A DNA stretch of 15,587 bases from Chloroflexota bacterium (GTDB taxonomy: Bacteria; Chloroflexota; UBA6077; JADZDV01): contig JADZDV010000113.1 of NCBI GenBank assembly GCA_020850915.1, forward strand, positions 1-15,587. The letters are read 5' to 3'. The position numbers and the translations under genes are program-made. The notes under the pieces are model-generated. The model was not told the origin of the DNA and searched no databases. It saw nothing but the letters and a program-made list of their open reading frames with translations. Below are positions 5,950 through 13,673 of this stretch, in pieces; position 1 is the first letter of the stretch; every line of letters starts with the position of its first letter.

Positions 5950-7427
5950 GGCCTGGCAGACGCGGTCTGGCGACTGCGCCGCGGGACTCCGAGCCGCCAC
6001 AGCGTCAGGGTTGAGCTCACCAGGCCGCCGGCTACCAGGACCGAGATGCTCGGGTCCACAGGATACCGATATCGCTCGACCGGCCCGTCGAGGGCCGCGC
6101 TCGCCACGATCAGACCGATCGCCGCGAGCGCTGGAAGGAGTGCTGGGCGGGCTCGCGACGACGCGACCGCCGCCACGCATCCCAGGCAGAACAGGGTGAA
6201 CGTCACTGGCGCGAAGTTGGCTGGCTCGTAGATGTCTGCCAGGCGGTGCGCCGTCGATCGCTCGCGGACCTCCCAGGCGGTCGGGTCGCCGACCAGCGCC
6301 GCGACCCGTGGGTTCCAGGGATTGACGTCCTTGTACTCCTTCCAGTGGTCGAGGAAGCGCTCCTCGACGCCAACGAAGATCTCGGCCGACATGCTGAGCG
6401 TCCCGCTCACGTAGCGCCACGGATCGCGCAGGATCGCCTCGGTGGCGATGTCGCGCAGCAACGCGTTGACCTCGAGGGGACCCAGGTCGAACTCTTCACG
6501 CAGCCGGCCGGCGATGACGCCATCAGAGCTGCGCTTATCGGCCAGCTCCTGGACGATCTGGCGTGCCCTGCTCTTCATCAGGCCGTCCTCGGTCGAGGTG
6601 ACCCCCGGCTTGTAGAAGACGAAGCCACGATCGTAGTACGCCGTCCTGGCGATGAGCGTGCGGCCGAAGGTGCTGGAGGAGAGATTGCCCTGGACGACGT
6701 AGTTGCGGACCATCCACGGCCCCTGCACCAGCAGCATGCCCGCGCCAAGCGCAACGCTGGCGAACAGCGCCCCGCGCCAGCGCGGCAGGGACCGCGCGAC
6801 GATCCCCGCGACCAGCAACGACGCCAGGAGCTGGGCGACTGGTCGCGTCAGCGCGGCCATGCCGAGCAGGATGCCGGCCAACAGAAATGGCCAGAGCTGG
6901 CTCACCAGGCGTCGGGTTGAGGAGCGGGGGTCTCTGGCTCCTAACTTGGGGGTCCGCCCGAGCGCCCAGACCGCGGCCAGCAGTGTGGCCGTGACCAGGC
7001 AGCCGAACAGCGCTTCGGTCATGACGTAGCGTTCGTAGATCAGGAGCGGCGCTGAGATGGCGACCAGCACCCCGGCGATCAGGCCCGAGACATGCCCGAA
7101 GGTCTTCTTACCGAGCAGGTAGGTCAGGCCGACAGTCACGACGCCAAGGAGGTGCTGAGTGAGCGCCAGGGCGCGGAGGTCCTCGCCGAACAGAAAGACG
7201 CTGCCGGCGATGAAGAAAGGATAGCCCGGCGTGCGCCTGAACCCCAGCTCGAACGGCAGGCCGTGCTCTAGAGACCATCCCGGGAAGAAGTAGCTCTGGC
7301 TATCCTTGCTCACAAATGCCGGGGCCCGGAAATGGAGCATCAGGCGTAGGAGCAGCGCTCCCAGCAGGAGCAGCGCTACCCAGAATGCCTCGCGGCGCAG
7401 CAGGCGCGACACCGCCGTCGATCTCAC
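5946..7427 (-). CDS. ArnT/PMT-like GT-C membrane glycosyltransferase, array paralogue 5
   Basis: 493 aa, same fold and expected role as its neighbours. Candidate catalytic Asp42 in KDSQSY after a first helix at about 15-31; then FRRTPGYPFFIAG, GEDLRALALTQHLLG, YERYVMTEALF, ALTRPVAQLL and GPWMVRNYV. The loop signature is ARTAYYDRGFVFY, shared closely with the paralogue at 8916-10484 and unlike the RHD type of three others. The rest of the loop (GVEERFLDHWKEYKDVNPW) differs from all neighbours, and IYEPANF replaces the usual FQPxxF. The C-terminal motif VERYRYPVDP is intact. The start is GTG 7427-7425, one base after the upstream stop (TGA-G-GTG); no good Shine-Dalgarno is seen, so it probably relies on ribosomes ending the upstream gene. 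The stop overlaps the next start by 4 nt. Confidence 0.9.
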   Translation of the reverse strand: MRSTAVSRLLRREAFWVALLLLGALLLRLMLHFRAPAFVSKDSQSYFFPGWSLEHGLPFELGFRRTPGYPFFIAGSVFLFGEDLRALALTQHLLGVVTVGLTYLLGKKTFGHVSGLIAGVLVAISAPLLIYERYVMTEALFGCLVTATLLAAVWALGRTPKLGARDPRSSTRRLVSQLWPFLLAGILLGMAALTRPVAQLLASLLVAGIVARSLPRWRGALFASVALGAGMLLVQGPWMVRNYVVQGNLSSSTFGRTLIARTAYYDRGFVFYKPGVTSTEDGLMKSRARQIVQELADKRSSDGVIAGRLREEFDLGPLEVNALLRDIATEAILRDPWRYVSGTLSMSAEIFVGVEERFLDHWKEYKDVNPWNPRVAALVGDPTAWEVRERSTAHRLADIYEPANFAPVTFTLFCLGCVAAVASSRARPALLPALAAIGLIVASAALDGPVERYRYPVDPSISVLVAGGLVSSTLTLWRLGVPRRSRQTASARP

Positions 7428-7428
7428 C

Positions 7429-8919
7429 TCACGATGCCCGCCGCGGCAGCGGCTCGACCGTCGAGGCCAGGTGACGCCCCACGCCTTTCGGCAGCCTCAG
7501 GCGCCGGAGGATGGCAGCCACGCCGCCCGCTGCCAGCACCGCCAGCGCGGGCTCCAATGGGACGCGGTACCGGATCGCGGGCCCGTCCAGGAAGGCCGAT
7601 AGTCCGATCAGGAGGAGCACGTAGCCCATCGGCAGCAGGGCAAGGCGTCCGACGCTGGGAGTTCCGACCAGAAAGGCGCCGAGCGTCGCGAGCGGCAGCA
7701 GGACGAACGAGAACGTCGTCGGTTGGAACATGCCCAGGATTGTCTCGGCGATCGGCCGGTCGTGCTGCTGCGCGAACGAGACGGGCTCGACCAGGGGGTC
7801 GAGCTGATCGGGCCACTGCTCCTCCCAGCTCTTGTCCTGGCGCTGCTTCCATTCGCTGCGCGGCGAGATCTCGCTGCCGATCAGGAGCTGTCCGCTGAAG
7901 ACGATCGAGTCGCGCAGGTACTCCAACGGCTTGCGGCCAATCGCCTCGAGCGCCGCGCTCCGCATGAGCTGGTCCGCCTGGGCGGGCGAGACTCTCAACT
8001 CCTGGATGACGGCATCCTGGTAGCCTCGAACCGAGCGGCTCGAGCGAATTGTCCTACGCTTGCTGTAGAGCAGCATGCGAGCACGAGCCTCGACGTCGTC
8101 TCGATCATCGTACGTCTCCGAGAGCCACTTCCAGTCGACGAAATCTTCCGGCGCGTATTTCACCGAGCGTGCGATCAGGCTGCGGCCAAGACCGCCCGAG
8201 GTGCTCGGGTCGCCGTGTTCGGACAGCATCCTGAGGCTCCAGGGGCCCATCACGACGGCAACTCCGAGCAGGAGGAACGCCGCTGACGAGAGCGCTCGCC
8301 GCCAGCGCGGCACGTGCAGCAGGATCGCCGCCAGGGCGAGCGCCACCAGCGCCTGGGCAATCGGTCGGGTGAGCGCCGCCAGTGCAAGCGTCGCTCCGGC
8401 CAGGGCGAACGCGGCGGCGCCGAGCCAGGACCTGCTCCCGTCCTCCGCTCTGAAGCGGTCGCCCTCGCGCCGACACAGCGCATACAGCAGAGAGAGCAGA
8501 CTCACTGACAGCGCGCAGGTGAAGACGGCCTCTGACATGAGGTACCGCTCGTAGATCAAGAGCGGACCCGAGATGGCGACGGCCAGCCCGGCCAGCACGG
8601 CGGCCAGCGTGCCGAACAACCGCCGGGCAGCCAGATACGTCGCGGCAACGGTCGCTAGTCCGAGCAGGTGCTGCGCGAACGAGACCGCGTCGAGATCCTG
8701 GCCGAGCCAGCCGAACACTCCGCTGATGAACAGTGGGTAGAGCGGCGCGCGTCTGATCTCCGGGTTGAACCCGTTGCCGTTCAGCAGATCCCAGGCCGGC
8801 AGGAGGTAGCTCTGGCTGTCTCCTTCGAGAAACGTCGGCGCTCGAAACGCCACGGCGAGCCGCGCGAGCGAAGCAAAGGCGAGCAGTGCTGGCAGGACCG
8901 GTATCGTGCGCAGCCTCAT
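7429..8919 (-). CDS. ArnT/PMT-like GT-C membrane glycosyltransferase, array paralogue 4 (divergent loop)
   Basis: 496 aa. Asp34 in EGDSQSY follows the first helix (about 8-24). The framework is kept: RRAPLYPLFISG (Ala for the usual Thr), LIYERYLMSEAVF, ALTRPIAQAL, GPWSLR, LMRSAALEAIGRKP, FQPTTF and AIRYRVPLEP. Two conserved positions differ: the usual GED/GEE is GQD in WLGQDL, and the [RY]xDRG signature seen in other copies is replaced by RSVKYAPEDFVDWKW, after which the segment is unusually charged (SETYDDRDDVEARARM). The loop therefore diverges most in this copy, which may mean a different acceptor. The start is ATG 8919-8917, sharing ATGA with the stop of the preceding gene; one base separates its stop from the next start. 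The sequence looks intact, with no frameshift. Confidence 0.9.
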   Translation of the reverse strand: MRLRTIPVLPALLAFASLARLAVAFRAPTFLEGDSQSYLLPAWDLLNGNGFNPEIRRAPLYPLFISGVFGWLGQDLDAVSFAQHLLGLATVAATYLAARRLFGTLAAVLAGLAVAISGPLLIYERYLMSEAVFTCALSVSLLSLLYALCRREGDRFRAEDGSRSWLGAAAFALAGATLALAALTRPIAQALVALALAAILLHVPRWRRALSSAAFLLLGVAVVMGPWSLRMLSEHGDPSTSGGLGRSLIARSVKYAPEDFVDWKWLSETYDDRDDVEARARMLLYSKRRTIRSSRSVRGYQDAVIQELRVSPAQADQLMRSAALEAIGRKPLEYLRDSIVFSGQLLIGSEISPRSEWKQRQDKSWEEQWPDQLDPLVEPVSFAQQHDRPIAETILGMFQPTTFSFVLLPLATLGAFLVGTPSVGRLALLPMGYVLLLIGLSAFLDGPAIRYRVPLEPALAVLAAGGVAAILRRLRLPKGVGRHLASTVEPLPRRAS

Positions 8920-10484
8920 CCCAGACTCTGACCCAGGTGGGAGGTTGCACTGCTCGGCTGGCTCCCCGAGGTCGCCGCGTCGGCTGATTCAGGGGCCGCT
9001 CTCGGCTGGGTCTCAGACGCGGCCTGGCGGCGCCGGGCGATCAGCCGGTAGGCCAGAACGACCGCGCTTACCGCGGCGAGAGCCATGTATGGGTCAGTCG
9101 GGTAGTGGTCGCGCGGGAGAGGGCCGTTGATCGCGGCGGAGGTCAGGAGCAGGATGAAGGTCGCCAGCCCCGGCAGGAGCAACAACCTGGCGGGCCCGCC
9201 CACTACGAACGCCAGGGTCAGCCCGAGGAACGACGCCAGTGGCAGCCACGGCGCCCAGAAGGCCGGCTGCCAGATGTTGGTGGCCGCCTCGACTCGCCCG
9301 CGCTCCTCGTTCTGGGCGTCGGTTGGATTTGCCAGCAGGTGCGCCGCGCGGTCGGGCCATTCGTCGCGGCTAACTCGGCGCCCCTGGGTCTTCCAGTCGT
9401 AGCCGACCCGGTCGTACTCAGCCTGGAAGAGCTGCCAGGTCATCGCCGCCGTTCCCTGAAGGTAGTACGCGGGCTGGCGCAGGATCACGTCCAGCGCGAG
9501 CTCGCGGTTCAGCCTCGCCAGCTCCGGATCGGACAGGTCCAGCTCAGATTGCAGCCGCCGAGCGATGGCGCCGCCCTGGAGACGATCTCGTTTCGCGTTC
9601 TCCACGATGCGGCGGGCCGCCGCGCGCGGCGCATCCTGCCCGCGTTCCGGCTGGCGCTCGTCGTAGAATACGAACCCGCGATCGTAGTACGCGGTGCGGG
9701 CGAGCATCGCCTGGCCTATCACCCCGGTCGTGCTGGCGTCTCCGTGCGACGCGGCGTTGTAGACAGCCCACGGAGCCAACAGAGCGACAAAGCCCGCGCC
9801 GAACGCGACGCTCCCCACGATCGTCGACCGCCAGCCCCACCCGCCTAGCAGCAGCGCCAGCGGCGCCAGCACGATCAGCGGCTGAGCGACCGGCCGGCAG
9901 AGCGCTGTCAGCCCCATCAGCAGACCCGCTCCCACGAGCAAGCTGGCCCGGGGCCGACCTGTGTTGCCTGCCGTCCCCTGTTCGGCGCGCGAGCGGCTGA
10001 CCGCGAGGATGAGCGTGAGCAGGGTGAGCGCGAGCAGCGGAATGAACACACCCTCGGTCATCAGGTAGTGCTCGCCGACCAGCAGAGCGCCGTCCAGCGC
10101 CACGAGCGCCCCCGCGACGAGGCCGACCAGCCTGCCAACGGTCACCCGTCCGATGAGGTACGTCAGCGCCGCCGTGGCTGCTCCCAGGAGATGCTGCGTG
10201 GCGACGATTGCCGAGAGATCCTCTCCGAACAGCTTCAAGCAGGCAGCGATGAACAGGGGATAGACCGGAGTGCGCCGGAAGCCAACGTCGAAGCCTTGGC
10301 CGGTTACGAGGTCGTACGCTGGTAAGAAATAGCCGAGACTGTCCGGCGCCATGAAGACGGGGGCTCTGAAGACGATCTGAGCGCGCATGCCAAGCGCCAG
10401 AAGCGTCAGGAATCCGATGCCCAGCAGGTCCGCATGCTGCCTGGGCCACATCACCACGCCGGCGCTCATCCCACTGGAGCGCAT
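8916..10484 (-). CDS. ArnT/PMT-like GT-C membrane glycosyltransferase, array paralogue 3 (altered C-terminal motif)
   Basis: 522 aa. Asp48 in APDSLGY after a first helix at about 18-37; FRRTPVYPLFIAA, GEDLSAIVATQHLLG, GEHYLMTEG, ALCRPVAQPL, APWAVYN and loop signature ARTAYYDRGFVFY as in the 5946-7427 gene, then NRELALDVILRQPAYY and WQPAFW. The RYRxP motif near the last helices is PRDHYPTDP here (9099-9116), so both the Tyr and the second Arg are changed, whereas the other five copies keep RYR. A hydrophilic Ala/Ser-rich tail of about 35 residues ends the protein. The start is ATG 10484-10482, overlapping the upstream stop by one base (TGATG); Met6 is an alternative. The 3' end overlaps the next start (ATGA). 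The expected activity is lipid-linked sugar transfer outside the membrane; specificity unknown. Confidence 0.9.
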   Translation of the reverse strand: MRSSGMSAGVVMWPRQHADLLGIGFLTLLALGMRAQIVFRAPVFMAPDSLGYFLPAYDLVTGQGFDVGFRRTPVYPLFIAACLKLFGEDLSAIVATQHLLGAATAALTYLIGRVTVGRLVGLVAGALVALDGALLVGEHYLMTEGVFIPLLALTLLTLILAVSRSRAEQGTAGNTGRPRASLLVGAGLLMGLTALCRPVAQPLIVLAPLALLLGGWGWRSTIVGSVAFGAGFVALLAPWAVYNAASHGDASTTGVIGQAMLARTAYYDRGFVFYDERQPERGQDAPRAAARRIVENAKRDRLQGGAIARRLQSELDLSDPELARLNRELALDVILRQPAYYLQGTAAMTWQLFQAEYDRVGYDWKTQGRRVSRDEWPDRAAHLLANPTDAQNEERGRVEAATNIWQPAFWAPWLPLASFLGLTLAFVVGGPARLLLLPGLATFILLLTSAAINGPLPRDHYPTDPYMALAAVSAVVLAYRLIARRRQAASETQPRAAPESADAATSGSQPSSATSHLGQSLG

Positions 10485-12064
10485 CAGTTTGCCGGCTCCG
10501 GCGCTCGCAGCGGTCTCCCGGTCGCTTCAGGCTCGTCCGCCGCGCTCCTGCCCGACGATCGATTCGGGCGCCCACGGCGGACGAGCCAGCGGACGCCCTC
10601 GCAGGCGCCGAGGACGCCGGTCCCGACGAGCACCGCCAGGTAGGGGTCCGCGGGATATCGGTAGCGGGGCACGTAACCCACCAGCGCCGCGGACGGGGCC
10701 ACGAGCGCCAGGATGACCAGGACGAGCAGCACCACGCCCGCGCGCCGCCTCGTGGCGAAGCCGGCCATCAGCCCGACCACGGCGAACGCCGTGAGCACGT
10801 ACCGCCACGCGAACGGTTGGAAGATGTTGATGATGGCGCTCGCGTTGTTCTGCTCCAGCGTCTCCCGCGGCGTGGGGTCATCGAACAGGTGCCCGATAGA
10901 TGGCTCTTCCTTCCAGTCCTGCTTCAGGTCCTCACCCTTTCGGATCGACCAGTGCGTCTTGTAGACCTCGGTCTCTCCCCACAGCAGGCGACGGAACTTG
11001 TTGTACGTTCCGGTGATGTACCGTTCTCGCTGGCCAAGGATGATCTCCAGCGCCGTGTCCTTCATCGCCCGATTGGCGTCGGCCTCATTCCAGTTGAACG
11101 TTTCGCGCAGACGATGGTTGATGACGCTCGGCCGGATATCCCGCTGCATCAACCGCAGAATCAGGACGCGGGCGTCGGTCCGCGTCTGATCGCGGAATGG
11201 CGAAGGGCTCGACGGATCGGGAATGCTGAACCCCTCGTCATGGCGAATGATCCGCCCGGTGAGGGTCTGGCCGAGCGCCCCAGCCGACTCGAACGAGCCC
11301 TGTGTCAGGTAGTTGCGGGCCATCCAGGGGAGGAGGACGATCGTCAGACCGACACCCACGACCAGCGTGCCGATCGCCGCGGCGCGCCAGGATCGCCACG
11401 CCAGCAACAACGTGAACGGGACGGCCACGATCGCCGCCTGGCCGATCGGGCGGACCAGGCCGGCCAGGCCGAGCACGAGCCCGGCGGCCAGCAGGTATCC
11501 CAGCCGCGAGCGGCCATCGGGTCGCCTCAACCCATGGACCAGCAGCAGCGCGAAGCCGAGCAGGATCGGCGTGAACAGCGCTTCTGCCAGGATGTAGTGC
11601 TCGAACAGGATCAGCGGTCCGCTCAGGGCGACCAGCAGGGCTGCCAGCAGCCCGATCCACCGATTGATGAGCGTGCGACCCAGCAGGTAGGTCAGCAGAA
11701 CCGTGGCGACGCCCAGCAGATGCTGGACGAAGGTCAGTGCGTGCAGCTCCTCGCCGATCCCCGCCACGACCGCGGCGATGAACAGCGGATAGATCGGCGT
11801 CCGTTTGAACGCCAGCTCGAAGCCGTTGCCGCGGGCAAACTCGAAGCCAGACTCGAAATAGGTGATGCTGTCGTGCACCACCAGGACCGGGGCGCGGAAG
11901 GCAAACGCTAGACGCGGCACCAGGGCGACGATCAGCAGGAGAAGGATCGCTAGGCGGTCAGGGTGCCGCCCGGCGGCGCCGCGAAGCGACGCCAGGAGCG
12001 CCGCTGGGCGCCCAACGCTTCGTGTCAATGGGAGCCGCCTCCGCCTGAACCGGGCCGGTTGCAC
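10484..12064 (-). CDS. ArnT/PMT-like GT-C membrane glycosyltransferase, array paralogue 2, first gene of the coupled block
   Basis: 526 aa as drawn from GTG 12064. Positively charged N-terminus (RFRRRRLP), first helix at about 37-54, Asp65 in VHDSITY, FKRTPIYPLFIAA, GEELHALTFVQHLLG, FEHYILAEALF, GLVRPIGQ, LPWMARNYL, loop signature RIIRHDEGF, AMKDTALEIILGQ, FQPFAW and PRYRYPADP, then a hydrophilic tail of about 30 residues ending in EPEATGRPLRAPEPAN. Start uncertain: an in-frame TTG at 12028 has CGGAGG 9 nt upstream, a better ribosome site than that of GTG 12064, and would shorten the cytoplasmic N-terminus by 12 residues. A candidate promoter lies in the 76-nt gap upstream (12079-12108); if used, the leader fits the TTG start better. 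Its stop shares one base with the next ATG. Confidence 0.9.
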   Translation of the reverse strand: MQPARFRRRRLPLTRSVGRPAALLASLRGAAGRHPDRLAILLLLIVALVPRLAFAFRAPVLVVHDSITYFESGFEFARGNGFELAFKRTPIYPLFIAAVVAGIGEELHALTFVQHLLGVATVLLTYLLGRTLINRWIGLLAALLVALSGPLILFEHYILAEALFTPILLGFALLLVHGLRRPDGRSRLGYLLAAGLVLGLAGLVRPIGQAAIVAVPFTLLLAWRSWRAAAIGTLVVGVGLTIVLLPWMARNYLTQGSFESAGALGQTLTGRIIRHDEGFSIPDPSSPSPFRDQTRTDARVLILRLMQRDIRPSVINHRLRETFNWNEADANRAMKDTALEIILGQRERYITGTYNKFRRLLWGETEVYKTHWSIRKGEDLKQDWKEEPSIGHLFDDPTPRETLEQNNASAIINIFQPFAWRYVLTAFAVVGLMAGFATRRRAGVVLLVLVILALVAPSAALVGYVPRYRYPADPYLAVLVGTGVLGACEGVRWLVRRGRPNRSSGRSAADEPEATGRPLRAPEPAN

Positions 12065-12078
12065 AACCGGGCCAGCCT

Positions 12079-12108
12079 ACCATAACGGAGCGCTTCTCTC
12101 AGGGTCAA
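12079..12108 (-). promoter_or_regulatory. Candidate internal promoter in the array
   Basis: On -, TTGACC (12108-12103, 5/6 to TTGACA) and TATGGT (12084-12079, 4/6 to TATAAT) are 18 bp apart, inside the only sizeable gap of the array. Transcription would begin near 12072, giving a near-leaderless GTG start at 12064 or a leader of about 44 nt to the TTG at 12028. It would drive the six coupled genes down to 3293. Confidence 0.4.
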
Positions 12109-12140
12109 GGCCGCTCCATCGACCACGCTGAGCGGCCGAC

Positions 12141-13673
12141 TTACCGGCTTGATGGGAGTGAGAGAGCCGGGTCTCTCGCCAGTGCCATGCGTCGTCGCGC
12201 GAGCCCGATGAGCTCGGCGACGCCTCCCACCGCGAGCGCGGCCAGGAGGGGCTCTGCCGGGAAGCGGTAACGCTGGACGGGGCCCACCAGGGCCACCGCC
12301 ACGAGCACCAGCGTCGCGGCCCAGAGCGCCGGCAGCAATGCCTCCCAGCGGCGCCGGCCGTCGCTCGGGAGGATCAGCGGCAGCAGGATGCCCACCAGCG
12401 CCAGGAGGCTCACCAGCGGTCCGGCGCGGCCCAACTGAAAGCCGACGAGCTGCTCCGCGCGGCCGAATTGTCGCTCCTGAACCGGGTCGGGCGGCCCGAG
12501 CAGCCGCTTGATCGACGGGTAGGCTTCCCACTCTTCCCGGCTGCCCGCGTCCCGCCGCGTGTCCCAGTATTCCCGCGGTCGCTCGGGCCAGCCGCCAGTC
12601 AGCGCGACGAAATTCAGGAGCGTCCCGTGCAGGAAGTACGCCGGCTGGTGGATGATTGCCTGTACAGCGAGATCGCGCATCAGCAGGTTTGCCTGCTGGT
12701 CCGTCACGCCGAGGCTCTGGGTGATCCGCCGGCGGAGGGGCGTGATAAAGCTGCCGCGCTCCGCGGCGTCCTGCATCAGCTCCCGCGCCTTCTGGCGCCT
12801 GGGGTCTGGATCGGGCGCCATCGTCGTCGGGTCCCAGAAGGTGAAGCGGTCGTGGCGCACCGTCCGGCCGACGAGCGTCTGGCCGGGCACCCCGTCGATA
12901 CTGAGTCGCTCGTGCTGCAGGGCGTTGCGAACGCTCCAGGGCACCAGGACTGCGCTGACACTCACGGCGAACACCACCGTCGTCACGAACCAGCGCTTCA
13001 ACCCGGGCCGTTGGAGCAGGAGCAGGACAGGCAGGACTGGCAACAGGGCGAGACCGATCGGTCTTGCCAGCGCGGCCAGCGCCAGGGTCATGCCACTTGA
13101 CGCCAGGCACACAGCCTGCCACCGGTCGAGCGACGTCCGCTGCAGCGCCACGACACCCAGCAACGCGCTTGCCGCGATGAGCGTCGTGAAGAGCGGCTCG
13201 GCCATGACGTTGTGCTCGCTAAGGACCTGCGAGCCGCTCAGCGCGACGAGCAAGCCGGCGGCCAGGCCCGCCCAGCGGCCAAACAGCCGGCGAGCGAGCA
13301 GCGCCGCGAGCACGGCGGTAGCCACCCCAAGCAGGTGCTGCGCCAGGGCCAGCGCGAACAGATCCTCACCGATGGTGGAGACGACGCCAGCGATGAAGAG
13401 CGGGTACAGCGGCGTGCGGCGGAGATCGAGGTCGAAGCCAAGCCCTCGCGCGAGCTGGTAGCCGGGCCAGAAGTAGTTCTCGCTGTCGCCGATGATGAAC
13501 ATCGGAGCTCGGAACAGGAACGCCGCGCGGAGCACGAGGGCGACCAGGGCAACGAGCGCTACGCTCAACCACGACCCACGATCTCCCTCGAGCCAGGCTC
13601 TCGCCCGCGCCGGCCAGCGGGATGTGGCCAGATGAGCGGGGACGGACTGCGTCGCGGCGGCGTTCACGGTCAA
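12141..13673 (-). CDS. ArnT/PMT-like GT-C membrane glycosyltransferase, array paralogue 1
   Basis: 510 aa from TTG 13673; a GTG two codons later (13667) is an equal candidate and neither has a clear Shine-Dalgarno. The first helix spans about 35-52, with Asp63 in IGDSENY. The framework follows: LRRTPLYPLFIAG, GEDLFALALAQHLLG, SEHNVMAEPLF, ALARPIGLAL, VPWSVRN, loop signature RTVRHDRFTFWDP, LMRDLAVQAI, and VQRYRFPAEP. It carries Leu where the other copies have Gln in the RPxxQ motif, and Asn in SEHNVM where Tyr is usual. It is separated from the next gene by 76 nt, so it may be transcribed apart from the coupled block or read through into it. Stop TAA. Expected role: transfer of a lipid-linked sugar to an unknown acceptor on the outside of the membrane. 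Confidence 0.9.
   Translation of the reverse strand: MTVNAAATQSVPAHLATSRWPARARAWLEGDRGSWLSVALVALVALVLRAAFLFRAPMFIIGDSENYFWPGYQLARGLGFDLDLRRTPLYPLFIAGVVSTIGEDLFALALAQHLLGVATAVLAALLARRLFGRWAGLAAGLLVALSGSQVLSEHNVMAEPLFTTLIAASALLGVVALQRTSLDRWQAVCLASSGMTLALAALARPIGLALLPVLPVLLLLQRPGLKRWFVTTVVFAVSVSAVLVPWSVRNALQHERLSIDGVPGQTLVGRTVRHDRFTFWDPTTMAPDPDPRRQKARELMQDAAERGSFITPLRRRITQSLGVTDQQANLLMRDLAVQAIIHQPAYFLHGTLLNFVALTGGWPERPREYWDTRRDAGSREEWEAYPSIKRLLGPPDPVQERQFGRAEQLVGFQLGRAGPLVSLLALVGILLPLILPSDGRRRWEALLPALWAATLVLVAVALVGPVQRYRFPAEPLLAALAVGGVAELIGLARRRMALARDPALSLPSSR

Larger units (their letters stand above)
4501..13673 (-). repeat. Tandem array of six divergent paralogous GT-C membrane glycosyltransferase genes
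   Basis: Six neighbouring genes of 482-526 codons share one architecture in the same order: a DSxxY loop after the first helix, [RK]R[TA]PxYP, G[EQ][ED]L...QH, E[RH]xxMxE, xRPxxQ, PW, a 170-200 residue extracytoplasmic loop, and a C-terminal RYRxPxxP-like motif. Identity is clearly partial, so these are old duplications, not recent copies. Short DNA stretches coding for QHLLG and RRTPxYPLFIA recur about every 1.5-1.6 kb and could allow recombination. Confidence 0.85.

Noticed and set aside
5950..6420. N-terminal extension of array paralogue 6 to 6420
   Set aside because: It overlaps the C-terminus of the neighbouring gene with Arg/Gly-rich sequence; the ATGA junction at 5946-5949 gives a start that matches the paralogues.
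10817..11911. 364-codon open frame on + opposite array paralogue 2
   Set aside because: Product is a Gln/Arg/Asp-rich string with no domain order, and it lies wholly antisense to a gene with clear membrane helices and family motifs. Typical high-GC shadow.
12025..13122. 365-codon open frame on - in another frame of array paralogue 1
   Set aside because: Ala/Arg/Gly/Pro-rich shadow of a convincing membrane protein in the neighbouring frame.
4501..13673. CRISPR array or short tandem repeat as explanation for recurring similar DNA blocks
   Set aside because: The recurrences are about 1.5-1.6 kb apart and code for conserved protein motifs (QHLLG, RTPxYPLF), so they reflect gene duplication.
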